Position numbers and translations under genes: made by a program. A stretch of DNA of 64,000 nt, from assembly GCA_031552845.1 (NCBI GenBank), contig JAVBMC010000069.1:1-64000 (forward strand), given 5' to 3'. The notes beneath the pieces were generated by a model, which made no database searches, was not told the DNA's origin, and saw only the letters and a program-made list of their open reading frames with translations. Position 1 is the stretch's first letter. Each line of letters begins with the position of its first letter. Shown piece after piece: positions 1 through 7,652 of this stretch. This DNA comes from JAVBMC01 sp031552845 (GTDB taxonomy: Bacteria > Verrucomicrobiota > Kiritimatiellia > RFP12 > DVOR01).

Positions 1-295
1 TGTCAACGGCATGCTCAAACTCCTGCGCCGTCATACGCCAGGTGCCATGATCTATTACGCCCACCCCTACAGCTCCTGGGAACGCGGCAGTAACGAAAAC
101 AACCACCGCCTCATCCGCCGCTTTGCTCCCAAAGGCAGCCGATTAAGCCTCGTGCCCCACCGTGAACTCGCTGAAGGCGTCGCCTTCATCAACCGGCTTC
201 CCCGCAAACTTTTTGACGGGCAAAGCGCTCTTGAGCGCTGGAATGCCGCTTTGCAAAAAGTCGCCTGAAAGTGAAATCATTTATTGCAATGAACC
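1..295 (+). mobile_element. IS30-family element, 3' end (continues left of window)
   Basis: From base 1 to 295 the DNA closely matches the 3' end of the fuller IS30-type copy at 53469-54660. Both copies stop matching right after the same bases, GCAATGAACC, which fixes the right end of the element at 295. The sequence after that differs between the copies (ATCAGTATGC here, TTAGGTATCA there). The left end lies outside the window. Confidence 0.85.
2..268 (+). CDS. IS30-family transposase, C-terminal part
   Basis: The frame is open from the window edge, so this is the tail of a longer DDE transposase. It carries the third catalytic acid region of IS30 enzymes: YAHPYSSWERGSNENN, followed by RRFAPKGS and a final FDGQSALERWNAALQ segment. 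It lacks the shift seen at the matching point in the copy at 53.5 kb, but the N-terminal half cannot be seen, so activity cannot be judged. It lies inside the IS remnant and reads towards the interrupted gene fragment at 297-314. Confidence 0.85.
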   Translation, partial: VNGMLKLLRRHTPGAMIYYAHPYSSWERGSNENNHRLIRRFAPKGSRLSLVPHRELAEGVAFINRLPRKLFDGQSALERWNAALQKVA

Positions 296-296
296 A

Positions 297-314
297 TCAG
301 TATGCTTATCCATG
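297..314 (-). pseudogene. First six codons of a gene cut by the IS30 element
   Basis: On the minus strand these 18 bases read ATG followed by codons for D-K-H-T-D, identical to the first 18 bases of the gene starting at 1233 (MDKHTD). The coding sequence is then replaced by the IS right end. The simplest reading is a second, tandem copy of the 793-1233 gene family that was interrupted at codon six. The rest of the interrupted gene would lie left of the IS, outside the window. No strong ribosome site precedes this copy, so a chance or promoter-linked repeat is possible. Confidence 0.55.
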
Positions 315-331
315 GTCTAACCCAAACATTG

Positions 332-796
332 TTAATAAAACCGTAGCTTGACTTCCTTTGTCATTATACGTTCATCAATCCACTCTTGAACAGCACGTCC
401 GCTTTCCTTGTCTGAAGGCGATTCATAGGGAACAAACCATTGCTCAACCAGCTTATCCTTGAGAAAGCGGACTTCCAGCTTGCCAACCGACTCTTCCAGC
501 TTATACCCCTCCACCATTGCCCAAACACTGGTCACATTAAAACCACTCTCATCGACCTCACGCTCAAGACTGCTCCAAGGCGCATAGCCCATTTGAACCA
601 AGCGATTACTTACGGAGGACTCATCGGCACACGACACAAACGGCGGCATTAACGGAATGCCATCAAACTCATCCCATTGGCTGATGGTTTGCTTCCAGTG
701 ACGGCAAAACTGAATATTGTAGCCGACAATAAAAACAACCGCCGACAATAACACTGAAACGACAATGAAACACCCAACCTTTACTTCGCTATTCAT
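332..796 (-). CDS. Uncharacterised protein with one N-terminal membrane segment
   Basis: A 154-residue protein with a hydrophobic segment at about residues 7-27 (CFIVVSVLLSAVVFIVGY) and a polar, acidic and tryptophan-rich remainder that would face the periplasm. I recognise no domain. Its ATG overlaps the stop of the upstream 793-1233 gene as ATGA, so the two are probably translationally coupled. Immediately downstream is the fragment at 297-314, which suggests this was once a longer run of related genes. Confidence 0.75.
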   Translation of the reverse strand: MNSEVKVGCFIVVSVLLSAVVFIVGYNIQFCRHWKQTISQWDEFDGIPLMPPFVSCADESSVSNRLVQMGYAPWSSLEREVDESGFNVTSVWAMVEGYKLEESVGKLEVRFLKDKLVEQWFVPYESPSDKESGRAVQEWIDERIMTKEVKLRFY

Positions 797-1233
797 CGTA
801 GAGTCCTTTTGTTACGGGGCAACGGCACGCGAAACTGACTTATACTAAACTTGCAATACGGGCAACATGTCATACGTGCAGGCGGCTTTTCGGGCAGAAG
901 ATAGTACCCGCCCGGAAACGTCGCGTAACCAGGAGCAAACAGTAGATAGCTTAAGCTCTTCCCACAATGCGGACAGAGACACGAACGCTTGACTATAAGA
1001 TAAACACGCACAAGGATAAAAAATGCTAGAATCCCCGGAGGAGCCATGACGAGCGTCCATATATTCTCAGCAAACTGTACATCTTTAAACGTCCTCATGA
1101 AGACCGTGTGCAACATTGCCGCACCAAAACACACGCCCATCAATCTCAACGCAATCTTTTGCTTCGCACGCAAAGGCACGAAAAACTCCTCAGGCGTCAT
1201 CCAAACAAAATCATTATCAGTATGCTTATCCAT
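793..1233 (-). CDS. Two-TM protein with a C-terminal zinc-ribbon-like cysteine set
   Basis: A 146-residue protein with predicted membrane segments at about 27-46 and 58-81, followed by CPHC (87-90) and CCPYC (123-127). Two CxxC knuckles about 35 residues apart are typical of a zinc ribbon that would sit on the cytoplasmic side. GGAG lies about nine bases before the ATG. Family unknown. The first 18 bases are duplicated at 297-314 beside the IS element. Confidence 0.75.
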   Translation of the reverse strand: MDKHTDNDFVWMTPEEFFVPLRAKQKIALRLMGVCFGAAMLHTVFMRTFKDVQFAENIWTLVMAPPGILAFFILVRVYLIVKRSCLCPHCGKSLSYLLFAPGYATFPGGYYLLPEKPPARMTCCPYCKFSISQFRVPLPRNKRTLR

Positions 1234-1285
1234 TGACCGACTCCATACAACTGCCTACAATATAACCACAACTATTACCCCACTA

Positions 1286-1330
1286 GGCGGCTTCGGCGAA
1301 AGTGCCGCAGGCACCTTTCATCCCCTACCC
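1286..1330. repeat. Dispersed hairpin repeat, copy 1
   Basis: This stretch starts GGCGGCTTCG, contains the near-palindrome GTGCCGCAGGCAC and ends CCCCTACC. It matches 35643-35684 with only a few changes and two one-base gaps. The copies lie on opposite sides of the prophage, in host intergenic DNA. The hairpin could be a REP-like element or a terminator for neighbouring genes, but no T-run follows. Confidence 0.6.
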
Positions 1331-1413
1331 AACAACCGTATCAGTTGCTCTCCGTGCCTCAGCGTGAGTTTTATTCAAATTCGTCATCGAAATAAATTAT
1401 TAGAAGTACGCCC

Positions 1414-1971
1414 TTACTTCAAGCTAAGCGCAGGATGATCTTTCAACAGCGGTTCTCGGATGTTTTGCTGGAGCATGCCGGATGCTTTGTCCAAGACCGC
1501 GTGGAAGTGTTCGAGATCTTTTTTCGACTCAAAGGCAATCCCGCTCTCATTGCTTTTCAAATCCGCCAGCCACATCTCAACATAGCTCAACATTTCCAAC
1601 ACCTTCAAGGCATCCTGCTCCGATGTCAATCCAAGTCCAACGTCCTTCCCTTGAGCCTGATTGCTGTCACTCATATCACTCTCCTCTAACCTGTTTAATA
1701 CCTCTTGCTTATGCTTCGGGCGCTCACTGGACTTATAATAACGCAGAATCGGTGGAATTGATTCCGGATACTGCTTTTCGATCTCCGACAGAATCCTCAA
1801 CAACAACGCATCCTGAACCCGATACAACTCAACGCCCAACGCACGTGAACGCCGCGACAAAAACTCCGGCCACAGCAAGCTCATCAAGCGGTTATCGATA
1901 TACACCAATTCCGCCAGCAGCTGCCACGCCACCGCCGGCGATGCCACACGAATTAACGTCATATCGTGCAT
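1414..1971 (-). CDS. Uncharacterised soluble protein
   Basis: A 185-residue mostly helical protein without signal or membrane segment. AAGGGG lies about six bases before the ATG, and the start overlaps the end of the upstream 1959-2222 gene. Residues 115-170 (DALKVLEMLSYVEMW, then FESKKDLEHF and SGMLQQ) resemble most of the upstream 87-residue product (DAERLLAANVFLTVQ, FESPEARKRF, AGMLCFE). The two neighbours therefore appear to share a small helical domain, with this one extended at its N terminus. Function unknown. Confidence 0.7.
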   Translation of the reverse strand: MHDMTLIRVASPAVAWQLLAELVYIDNRLMSLLWPEFLSRRSRALGVELYRVQDALLLRILSEIEKQYPESIPPILRYYKSSERPKHKQEVLNRLEESDMSDSNQAQGKDVGLGLTSEQDALKVLEMLSYVEMWLADLKSNESGIAFESKKDLEHFHAVLDKASGMLQQNIREPLLKDHPALSLK

Positions 1972-2222
1972 GTCGCCCCTTCTGAATCTTTCAACGGCTC
2001 CGGCGCTTCCAGCTCCGGATATTGTGCAGAAAGCGGCATGTCGATCTCAAAGCACAACATTCCTGCGATATGCGCCAATGCCATCACAAACCGCTTACGG
2101 GCTTCCGGCGACTCAAACTTCAATTCATTCTCGCCCCTCGCACAAAGATCCGTCATCTGCACGGTCAAGAATACGTTTGCCGCCAACAACCGCTCCGCAT
2201 CCCTCCGCGTTTTGACTTTCAT
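1959..2222 (-). CDS. Small uncharacterised protein sharing a domain with its downstream neighbour
   Basis: The start was set at 2222 (MKVKTRRDAER, 87 residues) because AGGAGG stands just upstream. The longer open frame would run into the preceding lipoprotein gene. The start lies two bases past the stop of that gene (2224), and its own end overlaps the next start, so 3447-1414 looks like one transcript. The helical core resembles the C-terminal part of the 1414-1971 product. No known family was recognised. Confidence 0.7.
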   Translation of the reverse strand: MKVKTRRDAERLLAANVFLTVQMTDLCARGENELKFESPEARKRFVMALAHIAGMLCFEIDMPLSAQYPELEAPEPLKDSEGATCTI

Positions 2223-2223
2223 A

Positions 2224-3447
2224 TCATTCCTCCTCCCATGGTTCAAATTTCTCCTCGGGCTTAATCTCGAAACGAACACTGGGCTTGGTTTGATTAGGCT
2301 TCACCTCTTCATCAAAGATAACCCGCAGTTCTTTATTAAGGCGCGTACCATCATTTTCAAATCCATATGAAATCTCAACCTCATTATCGGACACCCATTT
2401 GTAAGGCGTACATCTGACAAGCTCCGGTTTATCAACGTAAAGCCCCAACGCCGGCAGTTCATCAGTCAACTTGATAACAGTCCCCGGATACTTCAAATCA
2501 AGAAAGTACGCCTGCCCTTCCATGCACCATAGCTTACGCTGCTCCTTCTCAGACAACTCCTGCACAGATCTACCCTTTAAAATGTCGTTCCAGATCATCC
2601 TGAACCCCTCAACAGCCAAATAACGCCCAGTCGGCGACCAAAGGATTTCCGCGCTCTCCAAATTACTAACGCGCAAAGCCATCTGACCGCTTGCGATTTC
2701 CTTCACGATCAATTCATTGGCTTCCCTTTTACTACGATACGACTCCACAGTTATTTCGACCCCCGTTGCCAACTCCTCTGCATGGCTCAACCGCTCCACC
2801 CACTCAGCAACATGCGTTTGCGCGGGATTAATCTGAACATTGGTCAAGCTCGGGAACCGGCGAAAGAGACGAACCTTCTCGCCCTTGTTCAAACTAAAGA
2901 CTTGAAATGTTTGTTCAAAACGATCTGCGGTTTCCAGACACTCTTCTTTTCTTTCTTTGGGGACCTGTTGAATACCAGTAGTCGTCGACACATTTGTCGG
3001 CATCAATTGCGCAATCTGCCGATAGACATCATACTCGCGTTGGTTCTGTGCCCATATTAGCGCATGGGTATGAATCCAATAATCTTGCCGGTTCGTCGGG
3101 TTATTCAAAAAGTACGCGACGGGATCAATCTCCCGTTGATACGCACTCTCCATTTCCTCTACGCTCGGCAGGAACGTACGCATCTTCGGCGGTACCGCTT
3201 TAATACGGTCAAGCTTCTCTCTTGCAATCAATCGACACTTTTCAGAAAGAGCACTGTTGAAGATATCATGGTCCCTTCGCAGGCTATCAAACAGCTCCTT
3301 ACTCGCCTCGACTTTTACTGAAGAAAGAACCCGCAGACTATCGATCTCTTCTTCTCCACATCCCGACAACATCAATAAGACACAGGCGCACGCAGCCAAC
3401 AACATCGGTGCCCTGTTCCTTTTTCTGCCGTATTGTTGCATTTTCAT
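2224..3447 (-). CDS. Predicted lipoprotein, about 407 residues
   Basis: The start at 3447 is chosen for the strong AAAGGAGG upstream. The N terminus is a lipoprotein signal: basic QQYGRKRNR, hydrophobic MLLAACACVLLML, then the lipobox LSGC before GEEE. The mature part is hydrophilic and charged with no motif I know, and it ends in an acidic tail (FEPWEEE). It heads a group with two more lipoprotein genes upstream, suggesting a shared envelope function. Confidence 0.75.
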   Translation of the reverse strand: MKMQQYGRKRNRAPMLLAACACVLLMLSGCGEEEIDSLRVLSSVKVEASKELFDSLRRDHDIFNSALSEKCRLIAREKLDRIKAVPPKMRTFLPSVEEMESAYQREIDPVAYFLNNPTNRQDYWIHTHALIWAQNQREYDVYRQIAQLMPTNVSTTTGIQQVPKERKEECLETADRFEQTFQVFSLNKGEKVRLFRRFPSLTNVQINPAQTHVAEWVERLSHAEELATGVEITVESYRSKREANELIVKEIASGQMALRVSNLESAEILWSPTGRYLAVEGFRMIWNDILKGRSVQELSEKEQRKLWCMEGQAYFLDLKYPGTVIKLTDELPALGLYVDKPELVRCTPYKWVSDNEVEISYGFENDGTRLNKELRVIFDEEVKPNQTKPSVRFEIKPEEKFEPWEEE

Positions 3448-3498
3448 TTCATCCTCCTTTGCAAATGACTCCTCCAGACACACGACCAAGCACACACG

Positions 3499-4218
3499 CT
3501 ATTCAGTCTCAACCGGCACTTCTTTGCCATTGAGCCATAACTCGCGGAAATCTCTATTGACTCGCTTAAAGGACTCCTCATTCCGTTCAAGGCGCTCCGG
3601 ATAATGTTCCTTCAAATAGTTGTAAATACCGGTGACGAAAGGCTTATCTTTTACGATACCCTCCTCCCATAGACTTTTATCCCAGCGTGCGACAATATCG
3701 CCGTTCTGATTGACATGGACAGAATACAATGTCATCAATGAATCATATAGCACAATCTCCAAAGCGAACACCGGCTTCTGGCGGTTGTTAAAAAAGATAA
3801 TTCCATCCCTCAAGGTGCCAATGAAAGGAAAATCATGTCCGGCATTCTTCGGATCTGTTATTCCTTCAACCCACGATTGAACCTGCGCCGCGCTGACATC
3901 AATCTTATCTTTGACTTTGATGACTTGGCAAAACTTCGGGCAAGAATCAGAACGGAACGGATCAACGGCATCGTTCTCCTTCTTCGACGCATCCTCGTTT
4001 TCTTCCACCTTTTCAAACGGATCCGGAGACTGCTTTTCTGCTTCAAATCCAGCACAGAATGTATTGCCCTCCGTATGCGGGTCTTTGTTGGTGAATTCAA
4101 AAAAATAAGCTGAGGTTACGGCACTCGCATCAATCTGCTCATACCACTTCAACTCCGGCTTGGTGGCACAGCCAATCAATCCCACGATCAACAGAAAACA
4201 GAAACACAAGTCTCTCAT
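3499..4218 (-). CDS. Lipoprotein, paralogue of the upstream gene
   Basis: A 239-residue protein with a signal ending in LIGC and then ATKPELKWYEQID. GGGAGGAC precedes the ATG. It is a clear paralogue of the product at 4249-4884: both carry ATKPELKWYEQIDA, TSAYFFEFTNKDPHTEG and NTFCAGFE near the N terminus, and both share the GxIxFFNxRQxPxFA and DIYNYLKxxxPERLERNEE regions. This copy has an extra charged insert (about residues 65-90). The pair is a local tandem duplication; the role is unknown. Confidence 0.8.
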   Translation of the reverse strand: MRDLCFCFLLIVGLIGCATKPELKWYEQIDASAVTSAYFFEFTNKDPHTEGNTFCAGFEAEKQSPDPFEKVEENEDASKKENDAVDPFRSDSCPKFCQVIKVKDKIDVSAAQVQSWVEGITDPKNAGHDFPFIGTLRDGIIFFNNRQKPVFALEIVLYDSLMTLYSVHVNQNGDIVARWDKSLWEEGIVKDKPFVTGIYNYLKEHYPERLERNEESFKRVNRDFRELWLNGKEVPVETE

Positions 4219-4248
4219 AGTCTTGTCCTCCCAAATACCGACACCATA

Positions 4249-4884
4249 CTACTTCGCCCAGCCTGAAACTTCTCCGCCATTAATCAATATTTCTCGAAAA
4301 TCCAAATTGACGCGCCTAAAGAACTCTTCATTTCGCTCAAGCCGTTCCGGATGATATGCCTTCAAATAATTATAAATATCGGTGACGAAGGTTTTATCAC
4401 GCGACCAGTTATCAAAAATGTCATCCTCATAGCGCATCACAACATCACCGTTTTTGTTGATGTGAATTGGATGCAAGCGCACCAATGAATCAAACCGCAA
4501 TATTTTAACAGCGAACAGCGGTTCTTGCCGACCGTTGAAGAATAGAATACCTCCATCCAGATAACCGATGAATGGAAAGTTATCCGCAACATTCTTTGGG
4601 TCAGTTATCTCTGCCACCCAAGCTTGCACTTGTTCTGTGTTTACGGTAATTTTATTTATGGCTCTGATGACGTGACAATCTTTCTCACAAAAATTAGGGT
4701 CGTCCTCCTCAAATCCAGCACAGAAAGTATTACCCTCTGTATGCGGGTCTTTGTTGGTGAACTCAAAGAAATAAGCAGATGTCACAGTCCTCGCATCAAT
4801 CTGTTCATACCACTTCAGTTCCGGCTTGGTGGCACAGCCAACAAGACCCATGATCAGAATAACGCTAAAAAGTAAAGATTTCAC
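4249..4884 (-). CDS. Lipoprotein, first gene of the left cluster
   Basis: A GTG start at 4884 is preferred: GAGGGG lies about eight bases upstream and translation then begins VKSLLFSVILIMGLVGC, a short lipoprotein signal of the same length as the paralogue's. An upstream ATG in frame at 4959 would add 25 residues that spoil the signal. The mature protein begins ATKPELKWYEQIDA and is a close paralogue of 3499-4218. It is the promoter-proximal gene of this minus-strand run. Before the prophage inserted, the sequence now beyond 35458 would have been its upstream region. Confidence 0.75.
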   Translation of the reverse strand: MKSLLFSVILIMGLVGCATKPELKWYEQIDARTVTSAYFFEFTNKDPHTEGNTFCAGFEEDDPNFCEKDCHVIRAINKITVNTEQVQAWVAEITDPKNVADNFPFIGYLDGGILFFNGRQEPLFAVKILRFDSLVRLHPIHINKNGDVVMRYEDDIFDNWSRDKTFVTDIYNYLKAYHPERLERNEEFFRRVNLDFREILINGGEVSGWAK

Positions 4885-5124
4885 ATCCAATCCCCTCAAA
4901 AACAACACCGACAGGCAGACGAACAGGTGTATTATAAACCTCCCCATTAAGTTAAGCAAGCGTAGAAGAGGAAACCCCTTAATTATTGCGTGCCGTTGAT
5001 TCCTTTAAAAAATGGCCCATTTGATTGGAGAGATAAAAACACGCAATGTAGGCAGATGCGCTTTCTTTTCAGGGGAGATTCATCACTAAACTTAAATTGT
5101 TCCGCCAATAGAGTGGTAATTTTC

Positions 5125-5212
5125 TGTGAGCCTTGTCGGATATTTGTATGAGCCGGGCAAGAGTTTTGTGTGAACCCAGTATGTGAAATGTGTGAGCCAC
5201 GTCAGACTTTTG
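5125..5212. repeat. Array A: four 22-bp direct repeats
   Basis: Units start at 5125, 5147, 5169 and 5191, exactly 22 bases apart. Three begin with TRTGAGCC and the third with TGTGAACC. Three end TTTG and the third AATG. A weaker fifth unit may follow. It lies in the gene-free stretch between the lipoprotein cluster and the prophage end; no gene is supported between 4885 and 5470. Confidence 0.8.
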
Positions 5213-5320
5213 TACCATGTGCCTCGTACTTTTTCAACATACGCGTTTTTTGAGCGTATTATGCAGTGCCGTCAGCGGCAACACTCGGTTGAAAAACAGG
5301 AGATATTTACTGCGTTAACC

Positions 5321-5430
5321 GATGGTACGTAGCATCGTACCGCGCAGCACGTACTATCCATTTGCGCAGCAGGTGCTGCGTGTTTGGACAGCGGGTGCTG
5401 CAGTTTTGTATAGCACGTGCTATCGTACTG
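5321..5430. repeat. Array B: five 22-bp units with palindromic centres
   Basis: Five units of 22 bases have centres at 5328, 5350, 5372, 5394 and 5416: TACGTA, GCACGTAC, AGCAGGTGCT, AGCGGGTGCT and AGCACGTGCT. The 22-base spacing is exact. Three units end in TTTG, as in array A. It lies 41 bases outside the left prophage terminus. Confidence 0.8.
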
Positions 5431-5470
5431 AAACATGGAAGGCTTGGGGGTGTTGTAACGACGAAAATTA

Positions 5471-5556
5471 TGTAAAGGGTCTGTTTTAATGCAATCGCCC
5501 AAAAACAAAGGGTACATTTTGCCTTTGTTCTTGGGGTGATGGGAATGGGTACGTTT
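5471..5556 (+). other. Left prophage end with candidate transposase-binding sites
   Basis: Starting with TGTAAAGGGT, the inward-reading strand has three related motifs: AAAGGGTCTGTTTT (near 5474), AAAGGGTACATTTT (near 5507) and ATGGGTACGTTTT (near 5545). The same motif appears in opposite orientation at the right end. This is the arrangement expected of Mu-type end sites, with TG as the terminal dinucleotide. Confidence 0.6.
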
Positions 5557-7625
5557 TAATAAAGCTTTTCGACAACCAAGCGCATCGCCTGAATATATAA
5601 CGTTTCGCCGACGCTCCCGCTTTGTCTTAGCCGAAAATATGTAAATGCAGGCATATCGACATACCAAGACGCCTCAATACATTTACGATCGGCACTGATA
5701 TGCACACCGTCTTGATTCGCCAGCCGAGTCGTTGGCGTGGTTGTTGGACCAGTCACCAGCTCCAAATTAAGCGTCTGATTGGTGGACATTGCAGTACTGA
5801 GGGTATAGCGAACGTCAACACGGTAAAATCCTTTCTTTCGGGCAGTCAGATAGGCTGTTGACCCGGATCCCGTCAAAGTGATGCAATCTGAACTTGCTGC
5901 CGGTGCCGGGAACTGCACATCCGTTGGAAATATACACACATTGGTTACCGTCGTCGAAACGGTCATACTAGTAGCACCAGTCCGTCCTGAACGCAGAAAA
6001 AAACTATCCTTTAGAGTTATTAGAGGGGCTATGGTGCCTTGAATCTCAACGATCTGTTTTCGAAGCCCTACGGTTACAGGCGGATCATAGAAGGTCGGTA
6101 TCACTCCATAGTACTTTCCGTTCTGTTCGTCCCAAGGACGCTCACCGATTCCCCGACCTCTTTCTACCTCAACGCGCCCAATGTAAGTATAAACCCCTTC
6201 GAAGGACGGGTCATAAAACCCGCCGAAGGCATCTAAATCACAAACGCGCAACACGTCAATATGCCCACCTGTGAAGCAATCATCGCCCAATCGCCCGGTG
6301 ACCGCTGGCAGTTCCAATAAATCCGTGTGTAACCCGGCAAACGCCTTGTGTTCTATCCAAAAACATTTCGGCAATTCAATTTGTGCACCCTCGGCAAAGA
6401 TGCTTTCGACCTCTCCGTTAGACCAAATCCCGCCGAAAGCGCCAGCATCAATTGCTAAAACATTTGCACGGAACCTTTTTATCAGCCGCTCATCCGGAGG
6501 CATTCGGTCACTAAAACTGTCCCCAATGGCTACGACCTGCTGCCCATCAATCATGTCCGGAATCGTAATCTCATAATCCCAGTCCACCTCTGCACCGACA
6601 GCTTCATAAAACGCTTCTAGCAGTGCCCAATTCACACCATCAATTTGTAAACCATCTGGCAACTGGTCTCCGCACAACGCCTGTTTATTAACCGGTGATG
6701 CAGTTAGGCACCAGGGCGGTGTTATGCCTTGTTCCCAATAACGTCGAGCCTCGGCTTTGTCAATCGCCTTAGCGGTGACACTGGTGGCGGCGTTGGTAGC
6801 GGCCTTGGACGATGCTGCGCTGGCGGCGATAATGGCGGTGCTGACATAGTTGGTGCTGGCTAAGGGTGCCAATTGTGCGGGGATAGCGCTTAGTTGGGTT
6901 GATAGCCCGTCGACTGCGCCATGTGTGTATCCACTTAGATCTGTAAGAGCCGTTCGTAGTTCACCGCCCAAGGCATCGAGTTCTGCCGCCCGCGCCAACC
7001 CATTGGTTATCTCTGCCGTGACAAAGCCTGCCGCAAATACAGAGTTTGACAAGCTTCCAAGATTGGACTGTACGCCGTCAACACTCGATGCTAGGATAGC
7101 CAGTTGATTGGCTGTGAGCGCTATGGCGTCCTGGACATCTTCCATTTTAGCGTACCCTGTCAGCCAGGTCACCGGAACTGGAACTGCCGTGGAAGGGTAG
7201 TTAAGACCGGACAACTTCAATTGGCCCGATGCCCGGACGATCCGTGCGGATCCATCCGTGGCGGCCACTTCAAGCGTCCAAGTGCCGGAGGTGAAGTTTG
7301 CTGGTAACCATTGTGACGTGTTCACTCGAACACCCACCACGCCCATCCTAATCACCGAACCGCTTACCTGGTAGCTTTGCCCGCCGGGCATATTGTTCGT
7401 GGTAGCGTGTAACGTCACCGTGCAGCCATTTAGATCCATCGGTGCCGCATAGCTGGTCAGCTTGCATTCAAGGTCGATCACCTCGCCGCGCCGGAGATCC
7501 AGCGTTTTATCGCTGGGTGCCGAAGTCTCAACTGACCAAGACAGCTTGGGAACGGTTTGGGCGGGCAAGTTGATACAACCGCCGAGAAGGCATAACGCCA
7601 TCAACATCATGTGCAGCATTTTCAT
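5556..7625 (-). CDS. Large tail fibre-like protein with lipoprotein signal and LRR segment
   Basis: A 689-residue last gene of the prophage. It begins with a lipoprotein-like signal (MLMALCLLGGC) and a beta-rich domain (about 25-150) resembling the N-terminal part of baseplate/fibre proteins. Next come an alanine-rich coiled-coil region (about 170-290) and a BspA-like leucine-rich-repeat stretch (about 340-480; VVAIGDSF, AIDAGAFGG, IEHKAFAGL). A beta domain ends the protein. AAAGGAA precedes the ATG. Position suggests an adhesin or receptor-binding fibre; the lipobox is odd for a virion protein and could instead mean surface display in the lysogen. Confidence 0.7.
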   Translation of the reverse strand: MKMLHMMLMALCLLGGCINLPAQTVPKLSWSVETSAPSDKTLDLRRGEVIDLECKLTSYAAPMDLNGCTVTLHATTNNMPGGQSYQVSGSVIRMGVVGVRVNTSQWLPANFTSGTWTLEVAATDGSARIVRASGQLKLSGLNYPSTAVPVPVTWLTGYAKMEDVQDAIALTANQLAILASSVDGVQSNLGSLSNSVFAAGFVTAEITNGLARAAELDALGGELRTALTDLSGYTHGAVDGLSTQLSAIPAQLAPLASTNYVSTAIIAASAASSKAATNAATSVTAKAIDKAEARRYWEQGITPPWCLTASPVNKQALCGDQLPDGLQIDGVNWALLEAFYEAVGAEVDWDYEITIPDMIDGQQVVAIGDSFSDRMPPDERLIKRFRANVLAIDAGAFGGIWSNGEVESIFAEGAQIELPKCFWIEHKAFAGLHTDLLELPAVTGRLGDDCFTGGHIDVLRVCDLDAFGGFYDPSFEGVYTYIGRVEVERGRGIGERPWDEQNGKYYGVIPTFYDPPVTVGLRKQIVEIQGTIAPLITLKDSFFLRSGRTGATSMTVSTTVTNVCIFPTDVQFPAPAASSDCITLTGSGSTAYLTARKKGFYRVDVRYTLSTAMSTNQTLNLELVTGPTTTPTTRLANQDGVHISADRKCIEASWYVDMPAFTYFRLRQSGSVGETLYIQAMRLVVEKLY

Positions 7626-7652
7626 CTGTGTTTCCTTTGTTTTGTGTTTATG

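Noticed and set aside
5125..5212. Array A considered as the true left terminus of the prophage
   Set aside because: No inverted TGTGAGCC sites were found near the right end, while TGTAAAGGGT pairs both ends.
5272..5667. Minus-strand frame of 131 codons across array B and the prophage left end
   Set aside because: It crosses the tandem repeats and the terminus, is cysteine-rich from repeat sequence, has no ribosome site and overlaps the end of the fibre gene.
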